NCBI GenBank assembly: GCA_916048095.2
Contig: OU696574.1
Span: forward strand, 960,001-1,024,000
Length of the DNA: 64,000 nucleotides
Reading direction: 5' to 3'
Source of the DNA: Sacculina carcini
Taxonomy: Eukaryota; Arthropoda; Thecostraca; Sacculinidae
Below the pieces are notes generated by a model, which was given only the letters and a program-made list of their open reading frames with translations, had not been told where the DNA came from and ran no database searches. Below are positions 38,446 to 50,600 of the stretch, piece after piece; within the stretch, counting starts at the first letter, position 1, and each line of letters opens with the position of its first letter. Position numbers and translations under genes: made by a program.

Positions 38446-39697
38446 TTAGTGGCCGTTTCCTACGGGATGATCCGTATACCAGCCGAACGCTCCGTAACCT
38501 CCTGTGTACGCCCCGTAATCAACATGTGACGGTCCGTAATGCTCACTTTGACGAACAAATCTGTGAATAAACAAGCATTGAAAATCATCTGCGACATGTA
38601 TGTGAGAATATCTGAGATATATATATATATACTAGAAAATTTGTACATTATAGAAGTGCTTGACTTACGGAAAATTTCTAGGTGTTGAGATTAAATCAAA
38701 TGCATGAGACTTTAAACAAAATTCCTAATAGTTTAATTCCCTCCTACAATATCAAATCAGCTCATTTTAGCATATATATGAAAATAGTTTCACATTTTCT
38801 GTGAAATTAAATGTGCATTTTGTGTGAAAGATGCTTGGAAAAGTAGACTTATATGATAATTCTTAAAGTTATCTTTCTAATTGCTAAATTTCTATACTCC
38901 TACATCTATATATAACTCTCTAAGATTCTATAAATTTGTAAAAAATACTCATTCTAAAACTGAAACTGTATTTGTCATCAGCGCCATAAATCGGCCAATA
39001 ATTACATTATTACAATTTATTATTGTTAATATATTATGCTATTTTCACATTCTCACCTATCATCCTCGTTATCTTCAGCCGTATCAAGAGAAAGGGCTGG
39101 TCCTGCTACCTGACGGGGCACCCTCACATGAGGCACCATGTACGGCTCCATAGCAACAGGCACCAACATATACCGAGGCATTGCGCTGGCCAGAGCCAAA
39201 ACACACAAGAAAATCTACACGGAAAAACACACACACACATACAAACACACACAAACATACACATACACACACACACGATGTTATACGCTCTGTCCATTTT
39301 TTATTTAGCTAATGTAAGCCCGAAAAGAGTCAGTCTCTCGCATGAATTTAGCTCATTGCTGTGTTTTGTCAAGCAAATACAGTAAGCATTATATCACCAC
39401 AAGCACACATACAAACACACACACATACATACCCACACACAGACATACAGACACACACTGTGTAATTTTACATAATTTTCCATTTGAGATATGCTAAAGC
39501 TTATAGCTCAATTTTTTAAGAAGCGTATTTAATTTTTATCCAAATATAAAATGTCTTGATATTGTTCAAATATTTATGTGAAGTATCAATATTATCAAGA
39601 GTAACTCCATGTCATTCTTTCCTACTTGCTGTACTGAATTTTTTCAAAACACAAATAATTCTAGTCTTGTTTTTCTTACCGCCAAGAATGTCTTCAT
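38446..39697 (-). CDS. Small secreted Gly/Tyr-rich protein (96 aa, three exons)
   Basis: Exons: 39697-39680, 39214-39057, 38560-38446. Exon 1 encodes MKTFLA and ends GCG|GTAAGA. Exon 2 opens after CCGTGTAG with IFLCVLALASA, completing a textbook signal peptide, and continues with Met/Pro/Val-rich sequence (MLVPVAMEPYMVPHV) and an acidic segment, ending AG|GTGAGA. Exon 3 follows TTATTCACAG and encodes HYGPSHVDYGAYTGG and GAFGWYTDHP before TAA. Junction phases are 0 and 2 and all match. A TATA box precedes the start by about 50 bp. No exon is longer than 158 bases, so ORF scans miss it. I recognise no family. A secreted matrix, shell, cuticle or gland peptide is plausible from composition, but that is inference. 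It lacks cysteines in the mature part and has no dibasic site. Confidence 0.8.
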
Positions 39698-39743
39698 GCT
39701 GGTTCTCGCGTTCTACTGGTTCCATGAAAGTATAGCGCACCCA

Positions 39744-39750
39744 TTATATA
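39744..39750 (-). promoter_or_regulatory. TATA box of the 96-aa secreted protein gene
   Basis: The minus strand reads CCTATATAATGGG. A TATAA at this point predicts a transcription start near 39715-39720 and a 5' UTR of about 20 bases before the ATG at 39697. Confidence 0.55.
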
Positions 39751-39809
39751 GGCGCACCGTGCCATGTCATGTATGTGTGTGCGTGTGTGTGTGCGTGTGT
39801 GTGTGTGTT

Positions 39810-40426
39810 AGCGTGTAACACCATAAAAGCTGGAGGTTAGCCACAAGTTGAAAGTGTGTTGCCACTTTGTTCCGAACAAATGTTGCCCAATATATGCGTA
39901 ATATATTTAAAAATAATATATTTGGACTAAATCTTTAGTTTAAATCTGGCTTCTTAAAATTACTGAATAGTTATTGAAAGCTTACAAAAAGTATTTTGTC
40001 TGAACCTCAATCAACAAAGAAATTTACTTAATTAATAGGGAAAAATATATGGTAAATACGTGTAGTATAACGACGAGTTTGTGACAGGGATATGTTCTTG
40101 TTCTGCATTGCAGTCCAATCCAATCAAAATGAATGTGGTTAGGCTGCTCAACTAATTGATGAATACTTCACAAGCCCTTGCTGCTCTTACATTGCCTAAA
40201 TAATTATACAAATGTCAATTTAGTTATTAAAAGACTTCTTTACATGCACGCTAATTTCAGAAAAAAGCCAAAAATATAGAAAACAGCATACGCATGGAAA
40301 TTATACCTGAAAATACTATACGTTCATGCGTTTTTGGCGTTGAAATTCATTCATTTTAAAAACGAAGCGCATCAAGCACATTAGACAAGCAATGAGTTGT
40401 CATTTAAATTTTTTTTATTGGTTTGA

Positions 40427-40430
<4 letters not shown>
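39810..40430. other. AT-rich intergenic DNA
   Basis: Nothing recognisable apart from the (TG)n that starts at about 40427. Confidence 0.5.
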
Positions 40431-40466
<36 letters not shown>

Positions 40467-40505
40467 TTGTGTGTCTGGAGGGGGTGTCGGATGTATAAAT
40501 GCAAC

Positions 40506-40694
40506 CTCTATTGAATAAAATTTCCATTTTGTCAGTTTATAGTCGGTTGTGTAGAAATATAGAGATACATTATTGTCATTCGACGACACACTCAAGTGAC
40601 AATAGGAAATGTTTTTATTTATTTTTGGTCTTCTATTGAACAATGTATAATGTGGACAGTTGGTGGAAAAATTCAGATTAAAATATCTGCTCTC
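40506..40694 (-). CDS. Candidate coding exon of an extracellular protein, minus strand
   Basis: Between an acceptor TTTATTCTGCCAG and a possible donor GAG|GTTGCA, 63 codons are open in phase 0. They include RYFNLNFSTNCPHYTLFN, NKNISYCHLSVSS and NVSLYFYTTDYKLTKWKFYS. Alternating hydrophobic strands, NIS and NVS sequons and paired cysteines suggest a beta-sandwich ectodomain. The exon at 43082-42998, read in its 28-codon frame, would splice to it in phase 0. The gene is unresolved. Confidence 0.4.
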
Positions 40695-40773
40695 CTGGCA
40701 GAATAAACGCACACAAGAACTCAGGCTTTGATAGCTAAATGAAATATAAATAGCACATACACACACACACTAA

Positions 40774-40894
40774 TTACAGACGGGATAGCTGTATTAATGA
40801 GAAAGTGGTGCAGACGACATAGAAAATATCAGAAAAAACGTTCCTTGTTGCTTCGCCCACTTTTTTGGTGTCAATCATTTCGTCATTCAACGGT

Positions 40895-40940
<46 letters not shown>

Positions 40941-40980
40941 CACAGGTAACTGCTGAGGTTACAGGTGTGTGTATGTGTAT

Positions 40981-41012
<32 letters not shown>

Positions 41013-42082
41013 TGCGACATTGTGAAGGCTGTGACTTCATGTGTTTGAGCCGCAGAGTGTAAAAACATACCAGAGCAAACAAGTTACCAGCTACGAGTCA
41101 CGCGTATGTATATGTGTATGTATGTGTGTGTGTGTATGTATGTGTATGTGTGTATGTATGTGTGTGTGTGTATGTATGTGTATGTGTGTATGTGTGTGTG
41201 TGTGTGTTTGTGTATGTGTGTATGTATGTATGTGTGTGTGTGTGTTTGTGTGTGTATGTGTGTATGTGTGTGTGTGCTTATGCGTGTGTGTGTGCGAGTT
41301 TGGCGAAAACAGCAGTCGAAAGTCATATTTATTTTCGTTTCTTGTACGTATATTATTTTTCATTTCAATTGGTACAATTTGACCAAATAATATTGTTCTT
41401 GGGGTGTTTATTGATTGAAAGTTTTATTTATTGAAAGTTCTTGATTTGCTGCTGTGCGCACATGTGACCGGATGCTTACAGCAGGGAAAAGTGGATCAAA
41501 ACGTCTCACCTATTATTAATATAATGATAAATTGATCATTCTGTGTAGAATTGCAAATTTGTTTGTTTATATTTAGCAAACGGCTGGAAATTTGGCTAAA
41601 AATGAATGAATTCGATTCATTTTTCTCGTATACTTTTGCGTCGAAGTTCTAAATACTATTCTATTTTCTTTAGTAAAACACATAGTTTAATCTAATAGAT
41701 TTATCGGTTAAAATTCACAACGTCACAAAGTCGGTTTAAATTCAAATTCAATCGGTTAAAATTATACAACGTTTTCTCCAAGCATATTTAAATTTCGCCA
41801 ATGAAAGTGAAAAGAAGATATAAAATTAGAAGATATTAGAAGATTCCACTCTGAATAATGACTGATATGCTAATTAACACCAGCAATTTCACGTGTATCA
41901 ACAATGCCAATTCAGACAGTGTGAAAGTTTTCGCCAGAAATGACGCCTCGCGCTGAGAACGTACTAAATCGCTGATTATATTAATCAAACAGTGAAAGCC
42001 CAGTGTGTAACAGCCACCTGGTCTCCTCAGAACTCTCTAGTTCACTCTCAAGCACTGCCTCATTCACACACCGCCTACCAGT

Positions 42083-42129
<47 letters not shown>

Positions 42130-42997
42130 TGTGTGTGTGAGAGTGTGTGTGGCATTTCTAGCGAATTCCACCCAGAATTGCTGTGTATATTGAGTGAACA
42201 GCTCGAATCCTAAGAAAAAGGATGCTGTTTTTCCTCATAATTTCCTCGTGTTCGTTATCCTGTTTGTAAACGCACACAGAAAAACCATCTAGACAAGAAG
42301 GAATTACAAAGTTCCTCGCGTTTTACGAAACAAACAGTGTGACAGCTTTTGTTCCCAAACAGCTTGCCCAATAGGTCAATAGAAATTACATACTTCATTA
42401 TATTACAGATTCAATTGCATATACAAAACAGATAAAATATTTGCAAGCAAAAGGCAGGTGACAAAATGAAAATCAGGACTTCTAAAAAAAGTGTAGTATA
42501 TGAAAATGAAAAAGCGTCATCTACCGTAGAAATATTCATTTATTTTCTACATGTAAACTGAGCGCAAATATGTCTGTTGTAATAATTAATTTGTCATAAA
42601 ACTGCTTTCTAAATTTTTTTAATTGTTGTTAGTTTCAGTTCCAAATATTTCACCGATTAAGACAGAGGTTCTTAACCTTTCTTAGTGTTTGAGCCATTTA
42701 AAATCAGCAATCACTTCTTGCATCCCTGGATTATTTATAGTTGTAAAGGAAAATATACAAATTCAAACGACGTAATAACAAAACTTTTTATATTTAATTT
42801 TCATATATTCAGTGAAGTCTCTATAACTAAAGCACATGTGGCGAGACATCTATATAGCACACGAATAGTCCAGTGTAGCACACGCAAAAAGATATTTGCC
42901 TCCACATTCTGTATACAATATTCTTTATTATATATTATTTCCTTTTTGAACTGTCTTATGCTTTATAATTCTTTACTTTTCGAACTCTCTTTCTCAC
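40774..42997. other. Microsatellites and AT-rich DNA
   Basis: Contains (CA)n at 40900-40935, TG/TATG repeats at 40964-41012 and 41106-41294, and (TG)n at 42083-42147. A hAT-like terminus (CAGAGGTTCTTAACC) lies near 42664 without a visible partner. A minus-strand open stretch at about 40898-40780 (NDEMIDTKKVGEATRNVF) could be coding but has no good splice link. Confidence 0.4.
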
Positions 42998-43082
42998 CGT
43001 TAATATTTTTGCCGCTTCCGGTACATGGGGCCACCGCAGTGTGGTAATAGTGCTTGCACTCTTCCTATGATACTGGATTTGC
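42998..43082 (-). CDS. Candidate internal exon with consensus splice sites, minus strand
   Basis: An 85-base segment lies between TTAATTACAG and ACG|GTGAGA. One frame is open for 28 codons (HRKSASTITTLRWPHVPEAA). A second acceptor at TATCATAG would give a different peptide containing HYYHTAVAPCTGSGKN. Splice signals are strong; the frame is uncertain. Confidence 0.4.
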
Positions 43083-43991
43083 CTGTAATTAATAATAAAA
43101 ATAATAATAGTTGAAACATAATGGCATATAGGAGTGATTCCAATGACACAAAATCTGTGTATGTGTACGTGTGCGTGTGTGTGTGTGTATGCTTGAGTGA
43201 ATGTGTAAGTACGTGTGTGTATGTGTGTACGTGTGTGTACGTGTATGTGTATGTGTGTGTGTGTCAGCTGGTCGATAAATAAACTCAGCAGTGTAGGATT
43301 TTGCTAAAGTGCAGTTTTTGTAAGAAAAAATCTATGATATCCTGTTGTCTTTTCTCGTTAAAAGTAACATATGCAAATGATTTCACCCAATCAATTTGTT
43401 TTTGACAATTTGTTTTGTTCAATCTGGTTGCAATGCAATATTGCACACGCCTCTGAAGCTACTGATCAATTAATTGATTACGTCGTCGTTCACTAATAAA
43501 CTTCGATTAGCTCCCTCATATAAGAGCAATATTTCGTATCTGCAATACACTGAAGAAATAGCTCAAGATCTATGAGTAAAAATCTTGCAGATTGCATATT
43601 ATGAGTTATATATAAGCATATATCAATTACTGTATTTCACAATATAATATGATAATAATACACATTACTTTTTTATATATGAAAATCAGCTAACAATACA
43701 AACTTGGTCAATTCAATTTCTTACACTTACAATAGAATGGGTGAAAATGTTTATTATGCGTAATACATTTATTAATTCTGTAATCATCACACTGAAAATA
43801 ATTCTACAATAATTAATTAATTCCATATTTCATCCTGTGAACAGATATTGCTTCAGCAACATCAGGCGAATGAATGCTTTTATAACCCCTCTATCTTGTT
43901 GAACTGAGTATGCGCATGTTAGCCTTGAATATTCGCGTCACGAACAGAGGGAATAGAGCAACAAACACACACACACACACATACACACACA

Positions 43992-44023
<32 letters not shown>

Positions 44024-44832
44024 TGCACGACGACAGATGGTCAACAGATCTGTAGTCTAGACGCGCTGCGCACGCTCTGCGGTGATTCAGTTGTGGAGTT
44101 GTGGTGGTGGTGTGGAGGTGTGGCGACTGTCGCTGTGTCTGTCTGTCTGTGTGTGTGTTGGTCTTTGTGTGTTAGCTGGGACTCAGTCGCACGTGGTCGC
44201 GCTGGCATCAGCAAGTCCACCCTTATCTTGACTGTCAGGATCGCACGACACAACGACGCTCTTATCGACTGAACCGCCAGCGCCAGGTGTTCCAACGCAG
44301 GAATGCGACGCCTGTGAGGGGCGGCTGTGTCTGTGCTGCTGGTGTTTTTGCTTGTTGTAGAGAAGCATTTTCGAAACGCACGCACGCACTGTTTTCGGCA
44401 AATATTCCTGTTTTTTTCTGCCTGGAATCGTCCCGAGTTCATTATTTGCAACCTACACCGTTCAAGCGTCCGCTGTTCCGGTGAGTGATATCGTAATATG
44501 AACGAACTATAGGAAGATTTAGGCAGACTATTCGGTTTATCGTTTACAGTGCGATTGTATTTCCCTAGTACACGCCGATTGATTGTCAATTGTTATCACA
44601 AAGCTCGCCCTATGACTGTCTTGTGTGCGTGTTGAGTTTTGATTAACTTTTCCTGTTACATGTCTATCGTGCGGAATAACATGACATATTCTCGAATGCT
44701 TCACAACGAGTTGGTGATTATTCCAATGACTCATCGGCTGGTAATTCTTTCACGCAACCCGAACATTACGCCTGTATATCTGACACATCTACTCGTATAC
44801 TCGTGTTGGGTTGACAGAATAAGATCTGGTTC

Positions 44833-44863
<31 letters not shown>

Positions 44864-44865
44864 TT

Positions 44866-44896
<31 letters not shown>

Positions 44897-45565
44897 CGTG
44901 TGTGTGTGACCTAGTTCACCTACAAAAACCTGTGTTTAATTTGGTCGAATATTTTCCCGATTTATTTGACTGTTCAAATAATTATCACCAATCCTATCAT
45001 TTGGCAGTATGTCTTTCAGATGCACGAGTATTTCAATCGCTTGAATTTAATGTACTTCAGATAAGCATTACTAGGAAAAAACATAACCATTGATAATTTT
45101 ATTATTTATTAATCCGTAAAAAGTTATACCAGTACCCAGAAATATATTCTCATACCCTCGGTGTTCTCATACCCCAAGGGGTATGGATACCCCTGGTCTA
45201 CAATATCATGTATAATATCGTTTCCACACTGACACCATAATACTATTGCCCCTGAATGCTTGTGTTTGTGTGCATATGCTTGCTTTTTCTAGTTGCACGC
45301 GATAAGCATTGAAAAGTGCGGACAATTCTTCAATGTATATCGTAGTGAATTGTTGACGTATAATTGCGCCATTTTTTTATTTACATAGATTACGAATTTT
45401 AATTGTTGTATAAATATAGCTAGATTATTCGCCCGTGAAATGTTGCACTGTTGCATAGATTGCAGGCTGCGTTTAACATAAATGGATTTAATTAATCGAT
45501 AAACATTAGCATTTCATTGAGTAATCGCTACAGGTGTGACACACACACACACATACACATACACA
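43083..45565. other. AT-rich DNA plus one GC-rich block (about 44040-44480)
   Basis: Flanks are AT-rich with (TG)n at 43140-43265, (CA)n at 43963-44026 and (TG)n at 44832-44908. The block 44040-44480 is distinctly richer in G+C and CpG, is open in several frames on both strands, and ends on the plus strand with a perfect donor CCG|GTGAGT. It may be a first, possibly untranslated exon with its promoter. I cannot choose a frame. A MITE-like end (GGGGTATGGATACCCC) lies near 45180. Confidence 0.35.
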
Positions 45566-45570
45566 CACAT

Positions 45571-45734
45571 ACATTACATTACATTACATTACATTAAGAC
45601 ATTTATATCGCGCTTTTCACCCGAGGGTCTCAAAAGCGCTCACACACACACACACACACACACTCAAGCACAAGAGTCATACACATACACAATCACGAAC
45701 ATACACAATCACACATACACATACACAATCACCT

Positions 45735-45765
<31 letters not shown>

Positions 45766-48189
45766 AAACAAACAAGTACATATACGCAAAAACACAAACA
45801 TACACTCACGTTTACATACTCAGAAACACAAAAATACACACGCACACACACATACATATTGGATAAGATAGTACAGCAGACATAAAGCACATAAGACAAC
45901 ACAACATACAACACATTAAGACAACACAGCAAGCATACAACGACATACACTCAGATTGACAAATCACAACATAAATGAGACACAAATACAAACCAGAAAA
46001 CACACCATAACAGACACAAAAAGACATACACTAAAACAAATAGACAGAGAACACAACACATCAGACACACAAACACAGATAACAGAGCTCAACACAACAA
46101 CACACAGATAGCATACAATAGAGAAACATACATACACAAGAACGGAAAACACACGCATGAAGCACATACACAAAGAAGACAGAATTAGGAAACAATCAGA
46201 CCTTATATTCAGTACTAATGTATACAATATTATTAAGACAGTAGTAAGACTTAGTGAGAAAGAAATTTTTAGTATGTTTTTTGAAAAGAGATAGAAATTT
46301 GATTGAGCGTATTGAGGGAGATAGCCTATTGTAGATACGAGGTCCTAAGATAGAGAAACAACGATTGTAGTGAGAATGCCTAGAAGGAAAGGAAGGTTCA
46401 ACTAGTAGAAAAGGATCGTTAGAAGACCTAAGAGAAAGAGATGAGGTTTTATAAGAGAGGAGGTCAAACAGATACGCAGGCTTACAAAGATGAAGAGCTG
46501 AATGAATAATTAAACAAATACGATACTCAACGAGAGCCTTAATGGGAAGTAACTTAAGTTTTTGTAGAGAAGAAGAGACATGAGAGCCCGAAGGAAGATT
46601 AAATATCATACGACAGGCCTTATTAATAATAGATTGAAGTTTCCTAAGCTGGCGGTGGTTGAGCGATAGGAGAAGAGAACAGCAATACTGAGTTTTACTA
46701 AAGATGAATGAATTAGCTAACTTAAAGGCAGCAGAGGTAGTTATATATCTACGAATGGAATAGATACGCCTAAGTTGATAGTTACAGCACCTGATAATGT
46801 CAGAGATGTGTGAATCAAAAGAAAGAGAGCTATCGAGAATGATACCAAGACTACGTACAGAGCAGGATAGAGGTATACTAAGAGAAGTAGTACCATTAGA
46901 AGATGGAAAGAGAATATACTTAGTCTTATCAGGATTAAGTTTGAGATGACGAGTGAACGCCCATCTTTCTATATCAGATATAATAGAACTTACTGAAGAG
47001 TGAGAAATAGACTCAGACGAGAGAATGATTTGAATGTCGTCAGCGAATATTTGGAAGGACACATCGTGACGACGAAGAACTTTCCCTACAGAGGTAAGAT
47101 ACATATTGAAGAGGAGAGGACCTAAGACAGAGCCTTGAGGTACACCACAAGTTAGTGGGCAAGCCTCACTACAGGAATCAGCAGAGGTAGAAACAAACTG
47201 AAGTCTATCAGAAAGATAAGAGCGAAAGAAAGAGAGAGCTGTGTCGCTGATGCCTAAGTCTAACAAGGTATCAATAAGAAGCAGATGATTAACAGTGTCA
47301 AATGCAGCAGAGAAGTCTAGTTGTATAAGTAGAACATCATTACCAGAGAGAGTAGATTTGATAATAGAATCATAGAGATATATTAGAGAAGTTTCAGTAG
47401 AGTGAAAGTGACGGAAGCCAGACTGCTCAGGAAGAAACAAATTGTTAGATTCAAGATATTCAGATATCTGTATGTAGGCAGCCATTTCAAGAACTTTGGA
47501 CAGCCAAGGAATTCTAGAGATAGGTCTATAGTTAGAAAGCATGTTAGCATCCAGATCAGATTTCTTAAGTATAGGGAGAATACTGGCAGTTTTACATGCC
47601 AGAAATTGCCCATGAGTGAAAGAAGCATTGATGAAGTTAGTTAAGAAAGGAAGAAGCAGCTCAATAGAGTGAGGAATCCTGGAAAGATCAATGGGGTCGA
47701 GAGATGAAGAATGAATTTTAACATGCCTTAAAATAGCTCTACAGTCAGAGATGGTTACTAAAGCAAAAGAGTTAAAAACAGATGAGGTTGAGCACGGAGA
47801 GGATAATGGTAGAACAGAAGGGAACAAGCAACGAATCTTATCAATTTTGGATTGAAAAAAATTCCTAAATAAAGAAGGTAATTGGTTAGATGCCAAATCA
47901 GGAAGGATGAGACTACGGGAATTACCTAAGAGACTGTCAAAAAGCTTCCAAAGTTTCTTAGAATTGAGACAGGAAGAGATTTTAGAATTATAGTAAGATT
48001 TTTTGGCGGAATCACAGAGAAGGTGATGATGCCGACGAGCAGAACAGAAAGTTTGCCAAGAAGAGTCAGTCTTGAGACGACGCCATTGACGCTCAAGACG
48101 ACGAAGGGAGATTTTAGAGTTTTTAATATCAGAGTTAAACCAAGGACAGCGAGTATTAGATGAACGGAAGACTTTAACAGGAATAAAGG
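45571..48189 (-). mobile_element. L2-clade LINE, copy 2, 5'-truncated, inserted in a (TG)n tract
   Basis: In sense orientation the copy starts at the position equivalent to base 776 of copy 1 and ends with the same hairpin (45610-45639) and an expanded TGTAA tail (about 45571-45599). Both sides are TG-rich on the sense strand: upstream 48190-48230 and downstream 45539-45570. 5' truncation, a 3' repeat tail and an intact frame are hallmarks of recent target-primed reverse transcription. Target-site duplications cannot be resolved in the repeat. Confidence 0.9.
46196..48188 (-). CDS. LINE reverse transcriptase ORF, 5'-truncated
   Basis: About 660 residues without a stop, aligned by eye to copy 1 from the linker after the endonuclease through the whole reverse transcriptase (LDFSAAFDTVNH, GVPQGSVLGPLLF, FADDIQ) to an identical C-terminus IVYISTEYKV. 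The endonuclease is missing, so the copy cannot retrotranspose on its own. The residues before FIPVKVFR come from the flanking repeat, not from the element. Confidence 0.88.
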
Positions 48190-48244
48190 ACACGCACACG
48201 CACATACACACACGCACATACACACATCAATCAAGATCGCTTTG

Positions 48245-48334
48245 AAATTTTTTCTCCACCTAAATTTTTCCTCACAAGCAAAATAAACATAACACTATCA
48301 CACACCAAACACAAGATCACACACGCACACACAT

Positions 48335-48377
<43 letters not shown>

Positions 48378-48460
48378 GGGGCGGGTGTATGCAACATACA
48401 ACAATCAAAATGTAATATTCCAGCAGGAAAACCATAGCATATGTCGACATGCGTGTTCAG
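48245..48460. repeat. (CA)n microsatellite and flank
   Basis: CA-rich tract, with pure (CA)n at about 48340-48375. Confidence 0.7.
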
Positions 48461-48568
48461 ATGATTTCTTATAATTATTTGAGGACGTTTTTCATACGAA
48501 ATAGCTTCCTCAACTCAACCGCAGGGAATATATTACAATTGGATGAGATGGGCACACCCTTTTTCCAG
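48461..48568 (+). CDS. Candidate internal exon, possible class C GPCR/ANF-receptor ligand-binding segment
   Basis: A 108-base, 36-codon phase 0 exon between GCGTGTTCAG and TTTCCAG|GTAATT. It contains YLRTFFIRNSFLNSTAGNI followed by LQLDEMGTPF. Receptors with a bilobed ANF/Venus-flytrap domain often have a short segment of this pattern (helix, Arg-Asn, Phe, Gly, strand, Asp-Glu-x-Gly). The resemblance is short and unverified, and no neighbouring exon was found. Confidence 0.35.
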
Positions 48569-48729
48569 GTAATTGTGCATATACACACGTGTGTGTGTGT
48601 GTTTATATGTTCACGGTTAATCAATATTCCAGATCACGTATTCACACAGTCTGCTCTGGCATACATACTCACATCATTTTTAGCTCAACTCACCTTTTTA
48701 CCTAGAAAGTCATGTGCGTGATGTGTTTG

Positions 48730-49322
48730 TGTATATATGTGTGAGGTGTTTTTTCCATTTGTATTTTATGGTATTGTCTATTTTCATGTATGTCTCTCTG
48801 TCTGTATGTATGTATGCGTGTGTGTGTGCGTATTTGTATTCACCAAGCTAGATTCATTTGAATTTAATGGCGAGCAGGTGTTTTCTTGATTCAAGCAAAA
48901 ATGAATTTGTACGATTTACAAGCGGCATAAATGCAATGGTGTTATGAAAGATTGGCCTCAACGATATACTTTATTCATCACAAAACACACATCTCCTGAA
49001 ACAAAAGAAAGTACAAATAGATTTGTGAACCATAAAACGTTATATATACAGGATAATAGTAAGTACACAATTAAACAAAATCATTGCCCAAAATGTGCTA
49101 TTTACAGAATATTTAACACACAAATATACCCGGAGATGTGCACGCAAAACACGATGGTGCAAGACAAAATATGTTTTTTGTTATACAGAAAATACCCACA
49201 GCGCTGCCAGATGAACGCACAAAAATAGCCAAGATTTCATAACAAATGGCATGCAATAAAATAATATATATCAAGATTAATAGGGTATAGAATAATGTAT
49301 ATAAAGAAAATAACACATTTCT
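48730..49322. other. AT-rich intergenic DNA
   Basis: No supported feature. A plus-strand open frame at 48944-49228 lacks splice or promoter support. Confidence 0.4.
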
Positions 49323-49529
49323 TCATTCTCGTATTCGTGTGATACGAGGCGTCAATGATTGCGCCTTACTAGAAAATGCCTCAACTCTGAGAGCCATGTG
49401 AACTTTCTTGGACTCTTCCCCACACTCTCTCTTTCTCTTGGGAGACTCAATGTTCTCAATATGGGAACATGTCTGTAACTCAAGAACTACGTGATGAAGC
49501 TCGATTAGTTTTTCAGATAACATACAATG
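49323..49529 (-). CDS. Candidate terminal coding exon, minus strand
   Basis: Coding-like frame after a possible acceptor GTGGCATAG. It contains SEKLIELHHVVLELQ, then a nuclear-localisation-like PKRKREC and KKVHMALRVEAF, ending in TGA. The charged helical composition suggests a real protein end. No partner exon was identified. Confidence 0.35.
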   Translation of the reverse strand, partial: HCMLSEKLIELHHVVLELQTCSHIENIESPKRKRECGEESKKVHMALRVEAFSSKAQSLTPRITRIRE

Positions 49530-49701
49530 CTATGCCACAATATACTCAACAAATGTTCATGCTTCTGTGTCAAGTCTTACTATACGTGCAAGGATAAATG
49601 CCACACACACATACACATACACATACATACACGCATAGGACGAGAATATAGTAGATAGTACAAATGGGGAAAAGAGAGGGGATTACAGTGTAGGGGTGTT
49701 A

Positions 49702-49852
49702 CAGTGGCGGCGCCAAGGTTACAGGGGTGAAGCCACCCAAAAATTGTGTCAAGCCTCCCCTGAGCTTTCATGTTTCGCCAGGTCCCTGCATCTTTTAAAT
49801 TAGCTCACAATCTCCTCGGCCTCCCATTGTTAAAATGCTGGCACCGCCACTG
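49702..49852 (-). mobile_element. MITE of the CAGTGGCG family, copy b
   Basis: Ends in CAGTGGCGGCGCCA and TGGCACCGCCACTG, the best-preserved inverted termini of the family (151 bp). The body is the reverse complement of the layout in copy a. Confidence 0.7.
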
Positions 49853-49854
49853 GA

Positions 49855-50218
<364 letters not shown>

Positions 50219-50220
50219 AC

Positions 50221-50410
50221 GCCAGGAGTTTTTCGGTGCGGGGCTGATGGGGGTCGAAACAAAAATATGTACGGGCTTGATGAATCATGAGGAACTAATC
50301 TCGAAATGTTTATGGTCGGAATTTTTGGGGGGCACAGGAGGGGGGATTGGCACAAATTTGAGGAGCTTCAGCCCCTCCAAGCCCCCCCCCCCCCCCTGTC
50401 GCCGCCACTG
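50221..50410 (+). mobile_element. MITE of the CAGTGGCG family, copy c
   Basis: The left terminus is abbreviated against the (CA)n (GCCAGGAGTTTTTC) and the right end is CGCCGCCACTG. Contains a run of about 16 C near 50383. The internal words AATCATGAGGAACTA and GGCTTCAGCCCC-like match the other copies. Confidence 0.6.
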
Positions 50411-50540
50411 TGGTTTTGTAAATATGAATGTCCTTAGCAGCGTTACATACTCAACATCAAATACATGTATTCTTCACACTCGCACACACACGCACAAACA
50501 AGCACCATTAATTTCCATGTCATACGTCTGCATGTGAATG

Positions 50541-50545
50541 AGGAA

Positions 50546-50598
<53 letters not shown>
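50541..50598. repeat. (CA)n microsatellite
   Basis: Nearly pure (CA)n of about 55 bases. Confidence 0.9.
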
Positions 50599-50600
<2 letters not shown>

